DNA of 12,871 nucleotides from contig CANJNU010000002.1 in assembly GCA_947475645.1 (NCBI GenBank), positions 1 through 12,871 of the forward strand, given 5' to 3'. The stretch comes from Bacteriovoracaceae bacterium (GTDB lineage: Bacteria > Bdellovibrionota > UBA1018). Shown here piece after piece: positions 1-7,203 of the stretch (positions are counted from its first letter, which is position 1; each line of letters opens with the position of its first letter). A program made the translations under genes and the position numbers. A model generated the notes under the pieces. It was not told where the DNA came from and ran no database searches. It was given only the letters and a program-made list of their open reading frames with translations.

Positions 1-94
1 CGATCTCTTTGGGAAGCTCCTCAAACGTCTGCTTCAAAGTTCGCTCGGCATTATAGGCCGGCATCACGACAATAACTTTTCGACCATGAATCAT
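1..94 (-). CDS. Family 2 glycosyltransferase, N-terminal fragment (runs off the window)
   Basis: About 31 residues are visible, beginning MIHGRKVIVVMPAYNAERTL. A short beta strand followed by a P-A-Y-N-A-E/R-T-L stretch is the hallmark of the nucleotide-sugar binding start of GT-A fold family 2 transferases, including dolichyl/polyprenyl-phosphate sugar transferases. The rest of the gene, including the DXD metal site, lies outside the window, so donor and acceptor cannot be told. The ATG at 92-94 follows gpsA by 50 nt on the same strand with no clear terminator between, so it could be the last gene of the minus-strand run. I see no good Shine-Dalgarno before this ATG. The family call is fairly secure; the exact function is unknown. 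Confidence 0.75.
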   Translation of the reverse strand, partial: MIHGRKVIVVMPAYNAERTLKQTFEELPKEI

Positions 95-144
95 GCCAAA
101 ACTTTAACAGAATGGGTCGAAAATACCCCCATTTTTTTCGTCCG

Positions 145-1191
145 CTATTCGCGATTCACAGGAATTTGCATCAACTGATTGAGCACTTCCTGGACCTGAA
201 CTCCTTGATCCATCATTCGATATACACCCTCGGTAATGGGCATAGAGATTCCCCGCTCTTGGGCAAACTTCCAAACACTGCGGGTAGTTCGAACCCCCTC
301 AGCAGTTTGCCCCAGCTCTTCTATAATTTTCTCTAACGAAACACCCTGGGCCAACTGAAAGCCCACCCGATAATTTCGACTTAAAACACTTGAACAGGTG
401 GCCATCAAATCACCCATGCCGGCTAATCCCAAAAAGGTCGACTCTTTCGCCCCCATCGCTACACCGAAGCGAACCATTTCGGCCAAACCTCGAGTCAATA
501 ACATTGACCGCGCATTCCAACCCAATTTCATTGCATCGAGAGAACCGGCGGCGATGGCGAGAACATTTTTCAAAGTTCCTGCCCACTCTAATCCGATCAC
601 GTCGCTGGCTCCATAAACTCTGAATCGCTCAGACGAAAAGAGAGCCATTCCGGACTCCACCACTTCATCAAAATGTGATGCAACCACGGTAGCCGCTGGT
701 TCACCTCTCGCAATCTCAGCTGCCAAATTAGGGCCGCTAATTACACCAATTCGGCGACACGGAAGCTCTTCATGAAGAATCTCAGAGACCCTCATCAGCG
801 AGCCCTCCTCAACCCCTTTTGTGGCATGAATCAAAATTTCATGACCCTTAAAAAACTTAGCCAATTGCTTGGCCTGAGATCGACAAACGCTCGAGGGCAG
901 CGCCCAAATCACCACGTCAGCGCCCTCCAGCGCTCGTTCAACGTCAGTCACAGCATGCACACGCTCGTGCAGAACCATGTCAGGAAAATAGCTTGAATTC
1001 GAACGAGTCGAGTTCACCCCTCGAACCTTATCCTCATTTCGCATCCAAAGACGCACTTCCCGACAGCGAGGCGCCGCTTGTTGCGCCAGCACGGTGCCCC
1101 AACTGCCACCCCCCACCACTGCTACTTTTGAATTACGCCAAAAATCCTTTTGAGTCATGCTCTCCTGGCTTTCTGCGGGGACCTTTTTCAT
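145..1191 (-). CDS. gpsA: Glycerol-3-phosphate dehydrogenase [NAD(P)+]
   Basis: This cytoplasmic enzyme reduces dihydroxyacetone phosphate to sn-glycerol-3-phosphate, the backbone for phospholipid synthesis. The 348-residue product has the Rossmann nucleotide loop VVGGGSWGT near residues 25-33, an ATKGVE block with Lys125, the GPN segment at 153-155, the substrate-site lysine K208 in EWAGTLKNVLAIAAG, and the GLAGMGDL...SRN block at 255-273. All are signatures of the GpsA family, and the length is normal. Two starts are possible. The ATG at 1191 has AGGTGAG 7 nt upstream; the ATG at 1158 (residue 12) has AGGAG only 3 nt upstream. I prefer 1191, which makes the gene overlap the end of plsB by 59 nt, against 26 nt for the alternative. 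The overlap implies coupled translation with plsB, whose substrate this enzyme makes. Confidence 0.95.
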   Translation of the reverse strand: MKKVPAESQESMTQKDFWRNSKVAVVGGGSWGTVLAQQAAPRCREVRLWMRNEDKVRGVNSTRSNSSYFPDMVLHERVHAVTDVERALEGADVVIWALPSSVCRSQAKQLAKFFKGHEILIHATKGVEEGSLMRVSEILHEELPCRRIGVISGPNLAAEIARGEPAATVVASHFDEVVESGMALFSSERFRVYGASDVIGLEWAGTLKNVLAIAAGSLDAMKLGWNARSMLLTRGLAEMVRFGVAMGAKESTFLGLAGMGDLMATCSSVLSRNYRVGFQLAQGVSLEKIIEELGQTAEGVRTTRSVWKFAQERGISMPITEGVYRMMDQGVQVQEVLNQLMQIPVNRE

Positions 1192-2947
1192 CGATCAACT
1201 CACCTAACCCGTAACCTGTAAGTCGATTTCGATAATAATAAAGAAGATTCATATCCTCGGTCCAAATTACACCATCCTGAACCTTGGCTACCGAAGAATC
1301 ATGCAACAATCCTAATTGCATAATCCCATCTGACACCCATTTTTCGAGAGACCAGTTCATGATCTCATGAGCAACATACAACTCACCTCGATCACTCATC
1401 TTCATTACACGGCGATGAATCTCGTGCGCTGCCGACAAAAACTCAGAGTAAGGTAAAGTTCTTTGCGCTAAAGAAAGTCGTAATAATCGATATAAATCAA
1501 GGTCTGGATAATGTTTCCTGAGAATGCTCATCATTGTGTAGGCTACCAAAGTGGAAGTCATCACTGTATTTTCACGATGAAAGCGATCAATTAAAGTCTC
1601 GCCCAATTGTCGAGTGTACTCGCGATCACGTTGAGGCGAGTGGCAGAGTTGTCCTCGCGTGGTCAGCCACCGGGTAGGATCAACGGTGGTTCCGTTTGGA
1701 CCAATAGAACGGCCCTCTTCGTCCACCAGGTTTCCAAAAATATCGAGCGGCTTACCAATTCTTACCGTAATTCCTGTGCTCGAGGAGAACGCATTCCAGA
1801 AAAAGTTAAGCGCCTTAGCACTCGTCCACGAGTCATCCTCTTCAAAATTAATGAAACGACTTTTTCCCGCCTCGACCAGATAATCCTCGATCAGCGAGCT
1901 TGCCTCCAAAACAAAATGGTAACTCATCACCATGGGCACAACGTAAACATTGGGTTGCGGTTTACCCGCAAGTCGATTGTCGATCTCGGCTTCCAAGCCG
2001 GTACCCAAAAGTCCCAATTTCACTTTACTTTCAATTGCACCATTCCGAACTCTTCCTCCCCCTGGGAAAAAGATCGAATGAATCCCTTCCCGCAGGATTC
2101 GCGTGGAGTAGTTCTTCAGCACATGCTTATAAATCGTATTACTTTTAGTGCGATCTACCGTGTAAGCACCCAAGTGATTCATAAAAAAACTAAGTGCCGG
2201 ATTTGAAAATAGATTTAGTCCAGCGCCATAAGCAAACGGAGGAAGCTGCATGAGATAAATAATGTAACCGATGAGTACGCTATCAATATTGCTCTGATGC
2301 GTTGGGACGAGTAAAATCGTACCCTTCTTTGCCAATTTCTGAAGATGCGGAACTTCACCGACAATTGCTAGTCGGCTTTGCAACGATTCGGTCATCCCCC
2401 AGGGTAAAATCCTGCGAACACTGGCCGCATTGAGAAGCCAGCTGAATGCCCAAGGTACGGCTCGAATTGCCAACCAATAAATTCGAGGGTCGAAATTACC
2501 ACCAATTTCTTTCGAGTAATGTGAAAGAACCTGCTCCAAGAGCTTCATTCGCTCAACTTCGGCTGCTGGTCTCAACATTCCAGCCTGAATCTGATCCCAC
2601 AGTTTTCGATCGCCCTGTTTACGGCTCTGCGTGAAAAAATTAGGCTTAAATCGCTTCAGCCTCACCCGCTCGCCATGAAGCGCATCGCCTAAGAGCACCT
2701 CAAGGGAGGACGGATCCTTCACTAACTCCTTTTTTGTCCGATCAACGACATCCTGAAGAATTAAGGAACGTGTATCGTTCAACCGAGCCAGCTGCCCCCC
2801 TTCGATAGGGAGCTGTTCAAAACGAACTGACGGGTGACTTCCTGTACGACCCGAGGCTAAAGTTGTAGCGCCGTCGTTCGAGTTCGAGTTCGAGTTCGAG
2901 TTCGAGTTCGAATCAGAATTGGGCTGTGAATTCTCGTCAAGAGTCAT
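1133..2947 (-). CDS. plsB: Glycerol-3-phosphate acyltransferase, PlsB-like
   Basis: Likely a membrane-associated enzyme that transfers an acyl group to position 1 of glycerol-3-phosphate. The 604-residue product carries the acyltransferase motifs in order: motif I H217-QSNI-D222, motif II GAYTVDR (260-266), motif III FPGGGRVRNG (294-303) and motif IV around Pro338 (VYVVPMVMSYH). The C-terminal part is also PlsB-like. It is shorter than the roughly 807-residue E. coli enzyme. In motif III the usual Glu and Ser of E. coli PlsB (VEGGRSR) are replaced by Gly296 and Val300, so this is a divergent subgroup and activity or substrate choice may differ. Residues 10-25 are mostly alternating Ser-Asn, encoded by a hexanucleotide repeat. 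The ATG at 2947 is chosen; an in-frame TTG at 2953 is possible and neither has a strong ribosome site. The gene follows thiN by 22 nt and overlaps gpsA, its natural partner. A lysophosphatidate acyltransferase role is the main alternative. Confidence 0.85.
   Translation of the reverse strand: MTLDENSQPNSDSNSNSNSNSNSNDGATTLASGRTGSHPSVRFEQLPIEGGQLARLNDTRSLILQDVVDRTKKELVKDPSSLEVLLGDALHGERVRLKRFKPNFFTQSRKQGDRKLWDQIQAGMLRPAAEVERMKLLEQVLSHYSKEIGGNFDPRIYWLAIRAVPWAFSWLLNAASVRRILPWGMTESLQSRLAIVGEVPHLQKLAKKGTILLVPTHQSNIDSVLIGYIIYLMQLPPFAYGAGLNLFSNPALSFFMNHLGAYTVDRTKSNTIYKHVLKNYSTRILREGIHSIFFPGGGRVRNGAIESKVKLGLLGTGLEAEIDNRLAGKPQPNVYVVPMVMSYHFVLEASSLIEDYLVEAGKSRFINFEEDDSWTSAKALNFFWNAFSSSTGITVRIGKPLDIFGNLVDEEGRSIGPNGTTVDPTRWLTTRGQLCHSPQRDREYTRQLGETLIDRFHRENTVMTSTLVAYTMMSILRKHYPDLDLYRLLRLSLAQRTLPYSEFLSAAHEIHRRVMKMSDRGELYVAHEIMNWSLEKWVSDGIMQLGLLHDSSVAKVQDGVIWTEDMNLLYYYRNRLTGYGLGELIDEKGPRRKPGEHDSKGFLA
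1199..1205 (-). promoter_or_regulatory. Shine-Dalgarno site supporting the upstream gpsA start
   Basis: On the minus strand the sequence reads AGGTGAG, 7 nt before the ATG at 1191. It lies inside the plsB coding region, so gpsA would be initiated from within the tail of plsB. This supports the longer gpsA product, although a second, more closely spaced AGGAG precedes the internal ATG at 1158. Confidence 0.5.
2876..2910. repeat. Perfect hexanucleotide tandem repeat within plsB
   Basis: The unit AGTTCG (plus strand) repeats five times at 2881-2910, preceded by the five bases GTTCG of a sixth copy, 35 bases with no mismatch. Read on the minus strand it is (TCG AAC)n, encoding Ser-Asn. The next residues (NSDS) look like degenerate copies using other codons. 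Because the unit is six bases, gain or loss of copies keeps the plsB frame and only changes the length of a polar N-terminal linker. Confidence 0.95.
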
Positions 2948-2969
2948 ACGCAAAAATCATAACCCAATT

Positions 2970-3641
2970 CTACTCTGTGGCAGGCAATAAAACGAGCAGT
3001 CGACCTTTTTTCAGCGAAACTAAGCAAGTTCCTGCTTTCGCCTCATTACTTAGACCAGACGAACCCTTCAGTGTTGCCTTCGTACGCAAGCCAAGCGGAA
3101 ACCGAACACCCCTTACCGTCACTCCTGTTACACTTTCACTCAGAGCAAAAAGGGAGATCAATCGACCTGCTTTCATGAGCTGCTTCCATTGCGATATTCT
3201 CTCCGACAAAAAGAAGTAATCTCCGTCAGTGCCATGAGCAGAAACGTGCAGAAAACCTTTTCCAGAAAAATGAGCAAGATCTTGAAGCACCGCTAGATGA
3301 TGATCAGCTCTGCCACCAGTCACACCAAATGCATAGAGGTGCGTAACCTTGCGCCAGAGCGCCGATTGAACAGCAAAATAAAAATCGCTCCGATCCTTAT
3401 TTCGAGGAAGATCGACCACGGCCTGAGCGCTCTCCAAAAGCTCAGATCGACTGAATACCCAACTGTCAGCATCTCCAACCCACCAATCAGCGCGAAGCCC
3501 TAATCGAAGACAAGTTTCCAGGCCCCCATCAACTGCAATCAGTAGATCTCGCCCGGATACGAACTTAGCAAGTCGAAAACCGCGCTTCAACTGCTGAAGA
3601 TCTACAGAGGGAGACGCGCCAATTAAGAACGCTCTTACCAC
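2970..3641 (-). CDS. thiN: Thiamine pyrophosphokinase
   Basis: The enzyme transfers pyrophosphate from ATP to thiamine to give thiamine diphosphate, a cytosolic salvage step. The 223-residue product has the family landmarks in order: IAVDGG (35-40), GDADS (56-60), KDRSD (82-86), the TGGRADHHLA block (108-117) and the C-terminal GLSNE (196-200), which belongs to the thiamine-binding domain. Length is typical. The start is a GTG at 3639-3641, three bases after the valS stop, with AAGGA 7 nt upstream made from the last codons of valS. Translation is therefore probably coupled to valS. There is no thiamine riboswitch before it, as expected for a salvage gene inside an unrelated operon. The link with valS and plsB seems to be one of shared transcription rather than pathway. 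Confidence 0.92.
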   Translation of the reverse strand: MVRAFLIGASPSVDLQQLKRGFRLAKFVSGRDLLIAVDGGLETCLRLGLRADWWVGDADSWVFSRSELLESAQAVVDLPRNKDRSDFYFAVQSALWRKVTHLYAFGVTGGRADHHLAVLQDLAHFSGKGFLHVSAHGTDGDYFFLSERISQWKQLMKAGRLISLFALSESVTGVTVRGVRFPLGLRTKATLKGSSGLSNEAKAGTCLVSLKKGRLLVLLPATE

Positions 3642-3644
3642 CGA

Positions 3645-6506
3645 TCAGTCCTTCAACTTGGAAAGCCTCTGAATCTGCGCCTCCAACTCGGTTCGCTTCT
3701 TAATGAGATCGAACCTGCGACCTTTTTCTTGACTTACCAACGTTTGAGGAGCTTTGGCAATAAAGCTTTCCTTTGAAAGCTTGGCATCAATAAAGCTAAT
3801 ATCGGCATTCAATCTATCAATCTCTTTCACCACGCGCTTGGACTCTTCTTCAACGTTGACGAGTCCTTTCAGTGCAATTCGAAGCTCAATCGGAGGCGAG
3901 GAAATAGGAATAACGGCCTCGATCTCGTTCGGATCCATCTCATGCGGCTCGATCTTACGGATCTCTGAAAGTTTAGCCAAATGACAAATGATCTCATCAT
4001 GCATCCGAATAAATGCGTCACTTGCGGGTGACTGCGTGGTGTAGCGAACTAAAAAACCTAAACGAGCAGAAATATTATTTTCGCCTCGGAAGTTTCTCAG
4101 TGCTTCAACCATCACTTTAATCGTTCCGATCGTACGCTCAGCTTCGAGCGACTTAAACTGCTGCAAAGCCGTCGGATAGGCCTGAAGCATCAGTGTTTGA
4201 ATCGGAGCCAAACCCGCTTTCTCACGCGCGGTGGTTGTCACAGGTTTTTTCCAAGGAAGGGTCTGCCAGAGCTCCTCTGTGACATAAGGCATAAAAGGAT
4301 GAAGGAGACGCAAGATACCTTCAAGAACATGCCGATAAGTATAAATAACCTGAATCCGAATCGGTCCATCTTCCATAATCGGTAACTTAATCAACTCAAT
4401 GTACCAGTCACAGAATTCATGCCACACAAAATCATGGAGAATTCGGGCCGCCTCGTTCACTTCGAACTTCTCTAACGCGGCGTTTACGCTCACTACCACG
4501 TCCTGAAGTTGCGAAAGAATCCACTGGTTTTGGGGAATAAGCTCGTAATCTCGCTGCATCAGCCAATGTCCTGCACCTTTTTCGGGATCAGGAATGGGCA
4601 ACCGCGGAGTACCTTCGGCATCTTGCTCTTCGAAGTGCATGTGAAAAAACTTCACGGCATTCCAGAGCTTATTCGCAAACGCGTGATAACCTTCCACGCG
4701 ATCCATCGAGAGCTTAATATCACGCCCCTGGCCTGCCATTGCCGCCAAACAGAAGCGTAATGGATCAGCCCCCTGCTCACCGATTACGTTAAGTGGATCA
4801 ATGACGTTACCGCGCGTTTTCGACATCTTCTCGCCCTTTTCGTCACGAACCATAGCGTGCAAAAAGACCTTTTTAAAGGGAACGTCCCCCATAAAATGCA
4901 TACCCATCATAATCATCCGGGCAACCCAGAAGAAGATAATGTCGAATCCGGTTTCCATCACAGAATTAGGATAAAAGGTTTCAAGCGCCTTCGTTTTTTC
5001 AGGCCAACCCAAGGTTGAAAACGGCCAAAGCGCAGAACTAAACCAAGTATCCAAAACATCTTCATCTTGCTCAAGCTTCACACTCGAGCACTCATTGCAT
5101 TTTTCCGGCGCAGTACGCGACACCGTCACATGACCTTGATCGCAATACCATGCAGGAATTTGATGCCCCCACCAGAGCTGCCGAGAGATACACCAGTCTC
5201 GAATATTTCTCATCCATTCGAAGTAGGTCTTCTCCCAAATCTTCGGAACAAATTCAATTCTTCCCGTCTCAACCGCCTCGATCGCAGGTTTGGCCAAGGT
5301 TTCAATTTTTACAAACCATTGTTTTGATATCATTGGCTCTGCTACAGCATCACACCGCTGACAAAGGCCCACCCGATTCGTATGGTCTTCGATATTTACA
5401 AGAGCACCCTGCTCCGTCAGATCTACCAAAATCTTTTCACGCGCTTCACTCATTTTACCCTGAGGAGCGACGTACTTAAGCCAATTATAGGGACCGGCAG
5501 CCTCAGTGAGCGTACCATCCTTCCCCATCACTTGAATAATTTCAAGGTTGTGCCGTTTGCCCAACTCGGAGTCATTAAAATCATGCGCTGGAGTAACTTT
5601 CAACGCACCACTCCCAAATTCGCGATCGACATACTCATCTTGAATTAAAGGAATCTTACGTCCCACCAAGGGCACAACAGCAAATTTGCCTTTCAGGGGC
5701 GCGTACCGCTCGTCTTCGGGATGAACCGCGATCGCAGAATCCCCCAGTAATGTTTCGGGACGGGTCGTAGCAATCACCACACTGGCATCCGAACCATCCG
5801 GATTTTTTACTCGATCGCCCGCTTCATCGACGATCACGTAAGCGATATGCCAAAGATTTCCCTTGCGATCCGTCGGGATCACTTCAAGGTCGCTCAACGC
5901 CGTTTGACACCGGGGGCACCAGTTGATGATTCGCTCTCCCCGATAAATGAGGCCGTCTTCATAAAGACGAACAAAAACTTCACGCACCGAGTGAGAAAGC
6001 CCCTCATCCATAGTAAAACGCTCACGCTTCCAATCAAGCGACGACCCCAAGCGCTTCAACTGTTCAGTAATCTGAGTGCCGTTCTCCTCTTTCCACTTCC
6101 AGATCCGTTTTAAGAACTCATCACGCCCCAGATCGTGACGAGTCAAAGGCTTCCCAGTCGGACCCTTCCCCTCTTTAGCGATCTGCTTCTCAACCACCAT
6201 CTGGGTTGCAATGCCCGCATGATCAGTTCCCGGAAGCCAAAGCGTATTCTCGCCCTTCATTCTGTGCCATCGAATCAAGATGTCTTGAATCGTATTCGTC
6301 AGAGCATGCCCCATATGTAAAACCCCAGTCACATTGGGCGGCGGAATCATAATGCTGTAGGCTTTTTGCCCGGGTGCAGACTCGTCCGAGGCCTCGAAGC
6401 ATCCATTTTCTTCCCAAAATCGATAAATACTCATCTCAAACTGAAAAGGCTCATAGCTCTTTCCTTGAGGACGAGGGGGCATAGAAATAAATGCTTTCAC
6501 AGTCAT
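3645..6506 (-). CDS. valS: Valyl-tRNA synthetase
   Basis: This class I aminoacyl-tRNA synthetase charges tRNA(Val) in the cytoplasm. The 953-residue product is of normal length. It shows the HIGH-type signature HMGH at 64-67 (PPPNVTGVLHMGHAL), the CP1 editing-domain block TTRPETLLGD at 247-256, cysteine pairs at CPRC (197-200) and CQRC (382-385), the WCISRQLWWGHQIPAW stretch at 438-453, and the KMSKS-type loop KMSKT at 560-564. The last 70 residues or so form the basic coiled-coil arm typical of ValRS and ending in KLKD. The ATG at 6506 is preceded only by a weak AGAGAG. An in-frame ATG nine codons in (6482) is possible but has no better site. It starts 36 nt after slyD, which is too little for a T-box leader. 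The stop is 3 nt from the thiN start. Confidence 0.98.
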   Translation of the reverse strand: MTVKAFISMPPRPQGKSYEPFQFEMSIYRFWEENGCFEASDESAPGQKAYSIMIPPPNVTGVLHMGHALTNTIQDILIRWHRMKGENTLWLPGTDHAGIATQMVVEKQIAKEGKGPTGKPLTRHDLGRDEFLKRIWKWKEENGTQITEQLKRLGSSLDWKRERFTMDEGLSHSVREVFVRLYEDGLIYRGERIINWCPRCQTALSDLEVIPTDRKGNLWHIAYVIVDEAGDRVKNPDGSDASVVIATTRPETLLGDSAIAVHPEDERYAPLKGKFAVVPLVGRKIPLIQDEYVDREFGSGALKVTPAHDFNDSELGKRHNLEIIQVMGKDGTLTEAAGPYNWLKYVAPQGKMSEAREKILVDLTEQGALVNIEDHTNRVGLCQRCDAVAEPMISKQWFVKIETLAKPAIEAVETGRIEFVPKIWEKTYFEWMRNIRDWCISRQLWWGHQIPAWYCDQGHVTVSRTAPEKCNECSSVKLEQDEDVLDTWFSSALWPFSTLGWPEKTKALETFYPNSVMETGFDIIFFWVARMIMMGMHFMGDVPFKKVFLHAMVRDEKGEKMSKTRGNVIDPLNVIGEQGADPLRFCLAAMAGQGRDIKLSMDRVEGYHAFANKLWNAVKFFHMHFEEQDAEGTPRLPIPDPEKGAGHWLMQRDYELIPQNQWILSQLQDVVVSVNAALEKFEVNEAARILHDFVWHEFCDWYIELIKLPIMEDGPIRIQVIYTYRHVLEGILRLLHPFMPYVTEELWQTLPWKKPVTTTAREKAGLAPIQTLMLQAYPTALQQFKSLEAERTIGTIKVMVEALRNFRGENNISARLGFLVRYTTQSPASDAFIRMHDEIICHLAKLSEIRKIEPHEMDPNEIEAVIPISSPPIELRIALKGLVNVEEESKRVVKEIDRLNADISFIDAKLSKESFIAKAPQTLVSQEKGRRFDLIKKRTELEAQIQRLSKLKD
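3649..3653 (-). promoter_or_regulatory. Ribosome binding site of thiN within the end of valS
   Basis: AAGGA on the minus strand lies 7 nt before the GTG at 3641 and overlaps the final Lys-Asp codons of valS. It decides the GTG start, since no ATG is nearby, and it indicates translational coupling of valS and thiN. Confidence 0.6.
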
Positions 6507-6542
6507 GGATGTAGATCTCTCTAAAATAGATAAGAAAAAAAA

Positions 6543-7049
6543 CTAGTGGTGGTGGTGCCCGTCCTCACCATGGGCATGACCGTGCTTCACCTCTTCGGAG
6601 GTCGCATCGCGAAGCGACAAAACCTCGACAAAGAAATGAAGCTCAACGCCAGCCAGCGGGTGATTTCCATTAATATGAACTTGTTCACCTTCCAAAGCTT
6701 CGACCCTAAATACCGCGCCACTTCCTTCGGGGGTCGCCGCTTCGAACTCCATCCCCATTTCAAGCTGAACATTCTTCGGAAACTGTGCACGCGCAACAAT
6801 CAATTTCAAGTTCGGATCGATTTCGCCGTAACCCTCCGAGGCCGAAACACGCACCTCTTTTTTATCGCCTGGGTTCAAGCCAACGAGGGCGACCTCAAGA
6901 CCAGGTACAATCTGATGCGCTCCATGTAAATAAGTAAACGGAGTAGTAGAATCGGCTTGATCCAGAACTTCACTTTCCGCGTTTTTTAACGTGTATGCTA
7001 AGTTCACCACTTTACCGTCTGCGATGCCTGCAGTTGCTACTTTTGACAT
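6543..7049 (-). CDS. slyD: FKBP-type peptidyl-prolyl isomerase with metal-binding tail
   Basis: A cytosolic folding helper that isomerises X-Pro bonds and acts as a holdase chaperone. The 168-residue product has the FKBP core with HGAHQIVPGLEVAL (42-55) and EGYGE (72-76), interrupted by the insert-in-flap domain (about 77-130) that marks the SlyD group, ending in HINGNHPLAGVELHF. The C-terminus (156-168) is His-rich and closes with four histidines, the nickel/zinc-binding tail linked to metal delivery in SlyD proteins; it is shorter than the E. coli tail and lacks its cysteines. The ATG at 7049 has a good GAGG site 5-6 nt upstream. It is the first gene of the minus-strand housekeeping run, so a promoter is expected in the 154 nt before it. 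Eight U residues follow its stop directly. Confidence 0.95.
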   Translation of the reverse strand: MSKVATAGIADGKVVNLAYTLKNAESEVLDQADSTTPFTYLHGAHQIVPGLEVALVGLNPGDKKEVRVSASEGYGEIDPNLKLIVARAQFPKNVQLEMGMEFEAATPEGSGAVFRVEALEGEQVHINGNHPLAGVELHFFVEVLSLRDATSEEVKHGHAHGEDGHHHH

Positions 7050-7203
7050 GAAATCCTCGTTTTTCTCGATTTTACTTTCGTTACTTGTGGTGAATCGATC
7101 CGGCCGTTTCTGTCAACTCAGGCCAGTCAATTACCGCAGTTAATGTTGCACAATAAGCAACGATTCTGCACCATAACGCAATGCGCGTGTTAAAAATCTT
7201 TAC
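7050..7203 (-). other. Intergenic region before slyD; promoter expected but not resolved
   Basis: These 154 nt separate the split membrane gene from slyD and are the widest gap in the window. On the minus strand there is a perfect TTGACA (plus positions 7111-7116), but no good -10 hexamer lies 16-18 nt further on (the 17-nt position reads TTCACC). A TAAAAT closer to slyD (7070-7075) has no matching -35. A small 5-bp hairpin (GTTGC/GCAAC) is present without a U-run. The slyD-valS-thiN-plsB-gpsA transcript probably starts here, but I cannot fix the site. Confidence 0.35.

Noticed and set aside
95..144. A terminator between gpsA and the glycosyltransferase
   Set aside because: The only inverted repeat (AATGGG/CCCATT with an 11-nt loop) is weak and lacks a U-tract after it.
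1607..2206. A 199-residue open frame on the plus strand opposite plsB
   Set aside because: It is antisense to a well-supported PlsB-like gene, has no recognisable motif, and resembles the other shadow frames expected at this composition.
6507..6542. A regulatory leader (T-box or similar) before valS
   Set aside because: Only 36 nt separate slyD and valS, far too short for a T-box, and no specifier or antiterminator elements are visible.
6535..6572. Intrinsic terminator after slyD (eight U directly after the stop)
   Set aside because: The only stems upstream are 5 bp or less (TGCCC/GGGCA and TGGTG/CACCA) and end about 10 or more nt before the U-run, so the structure is too weak to claim as a terminator.
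6546..6929. A 127-residue plus-strand frame opposite slyD
   Set aside because: It lies entirely antisense to slyD, starts in the complement of the His-codon tail, and has no family features.
7088..7116. A sigma-70 promoter for slyD based on a perfect TTGACA
   Set aside because: The hexamer 17 nt downstream is TTCACC, and neighbouring spacings are no better, so a promoter cannot be supported from the -35 alone.
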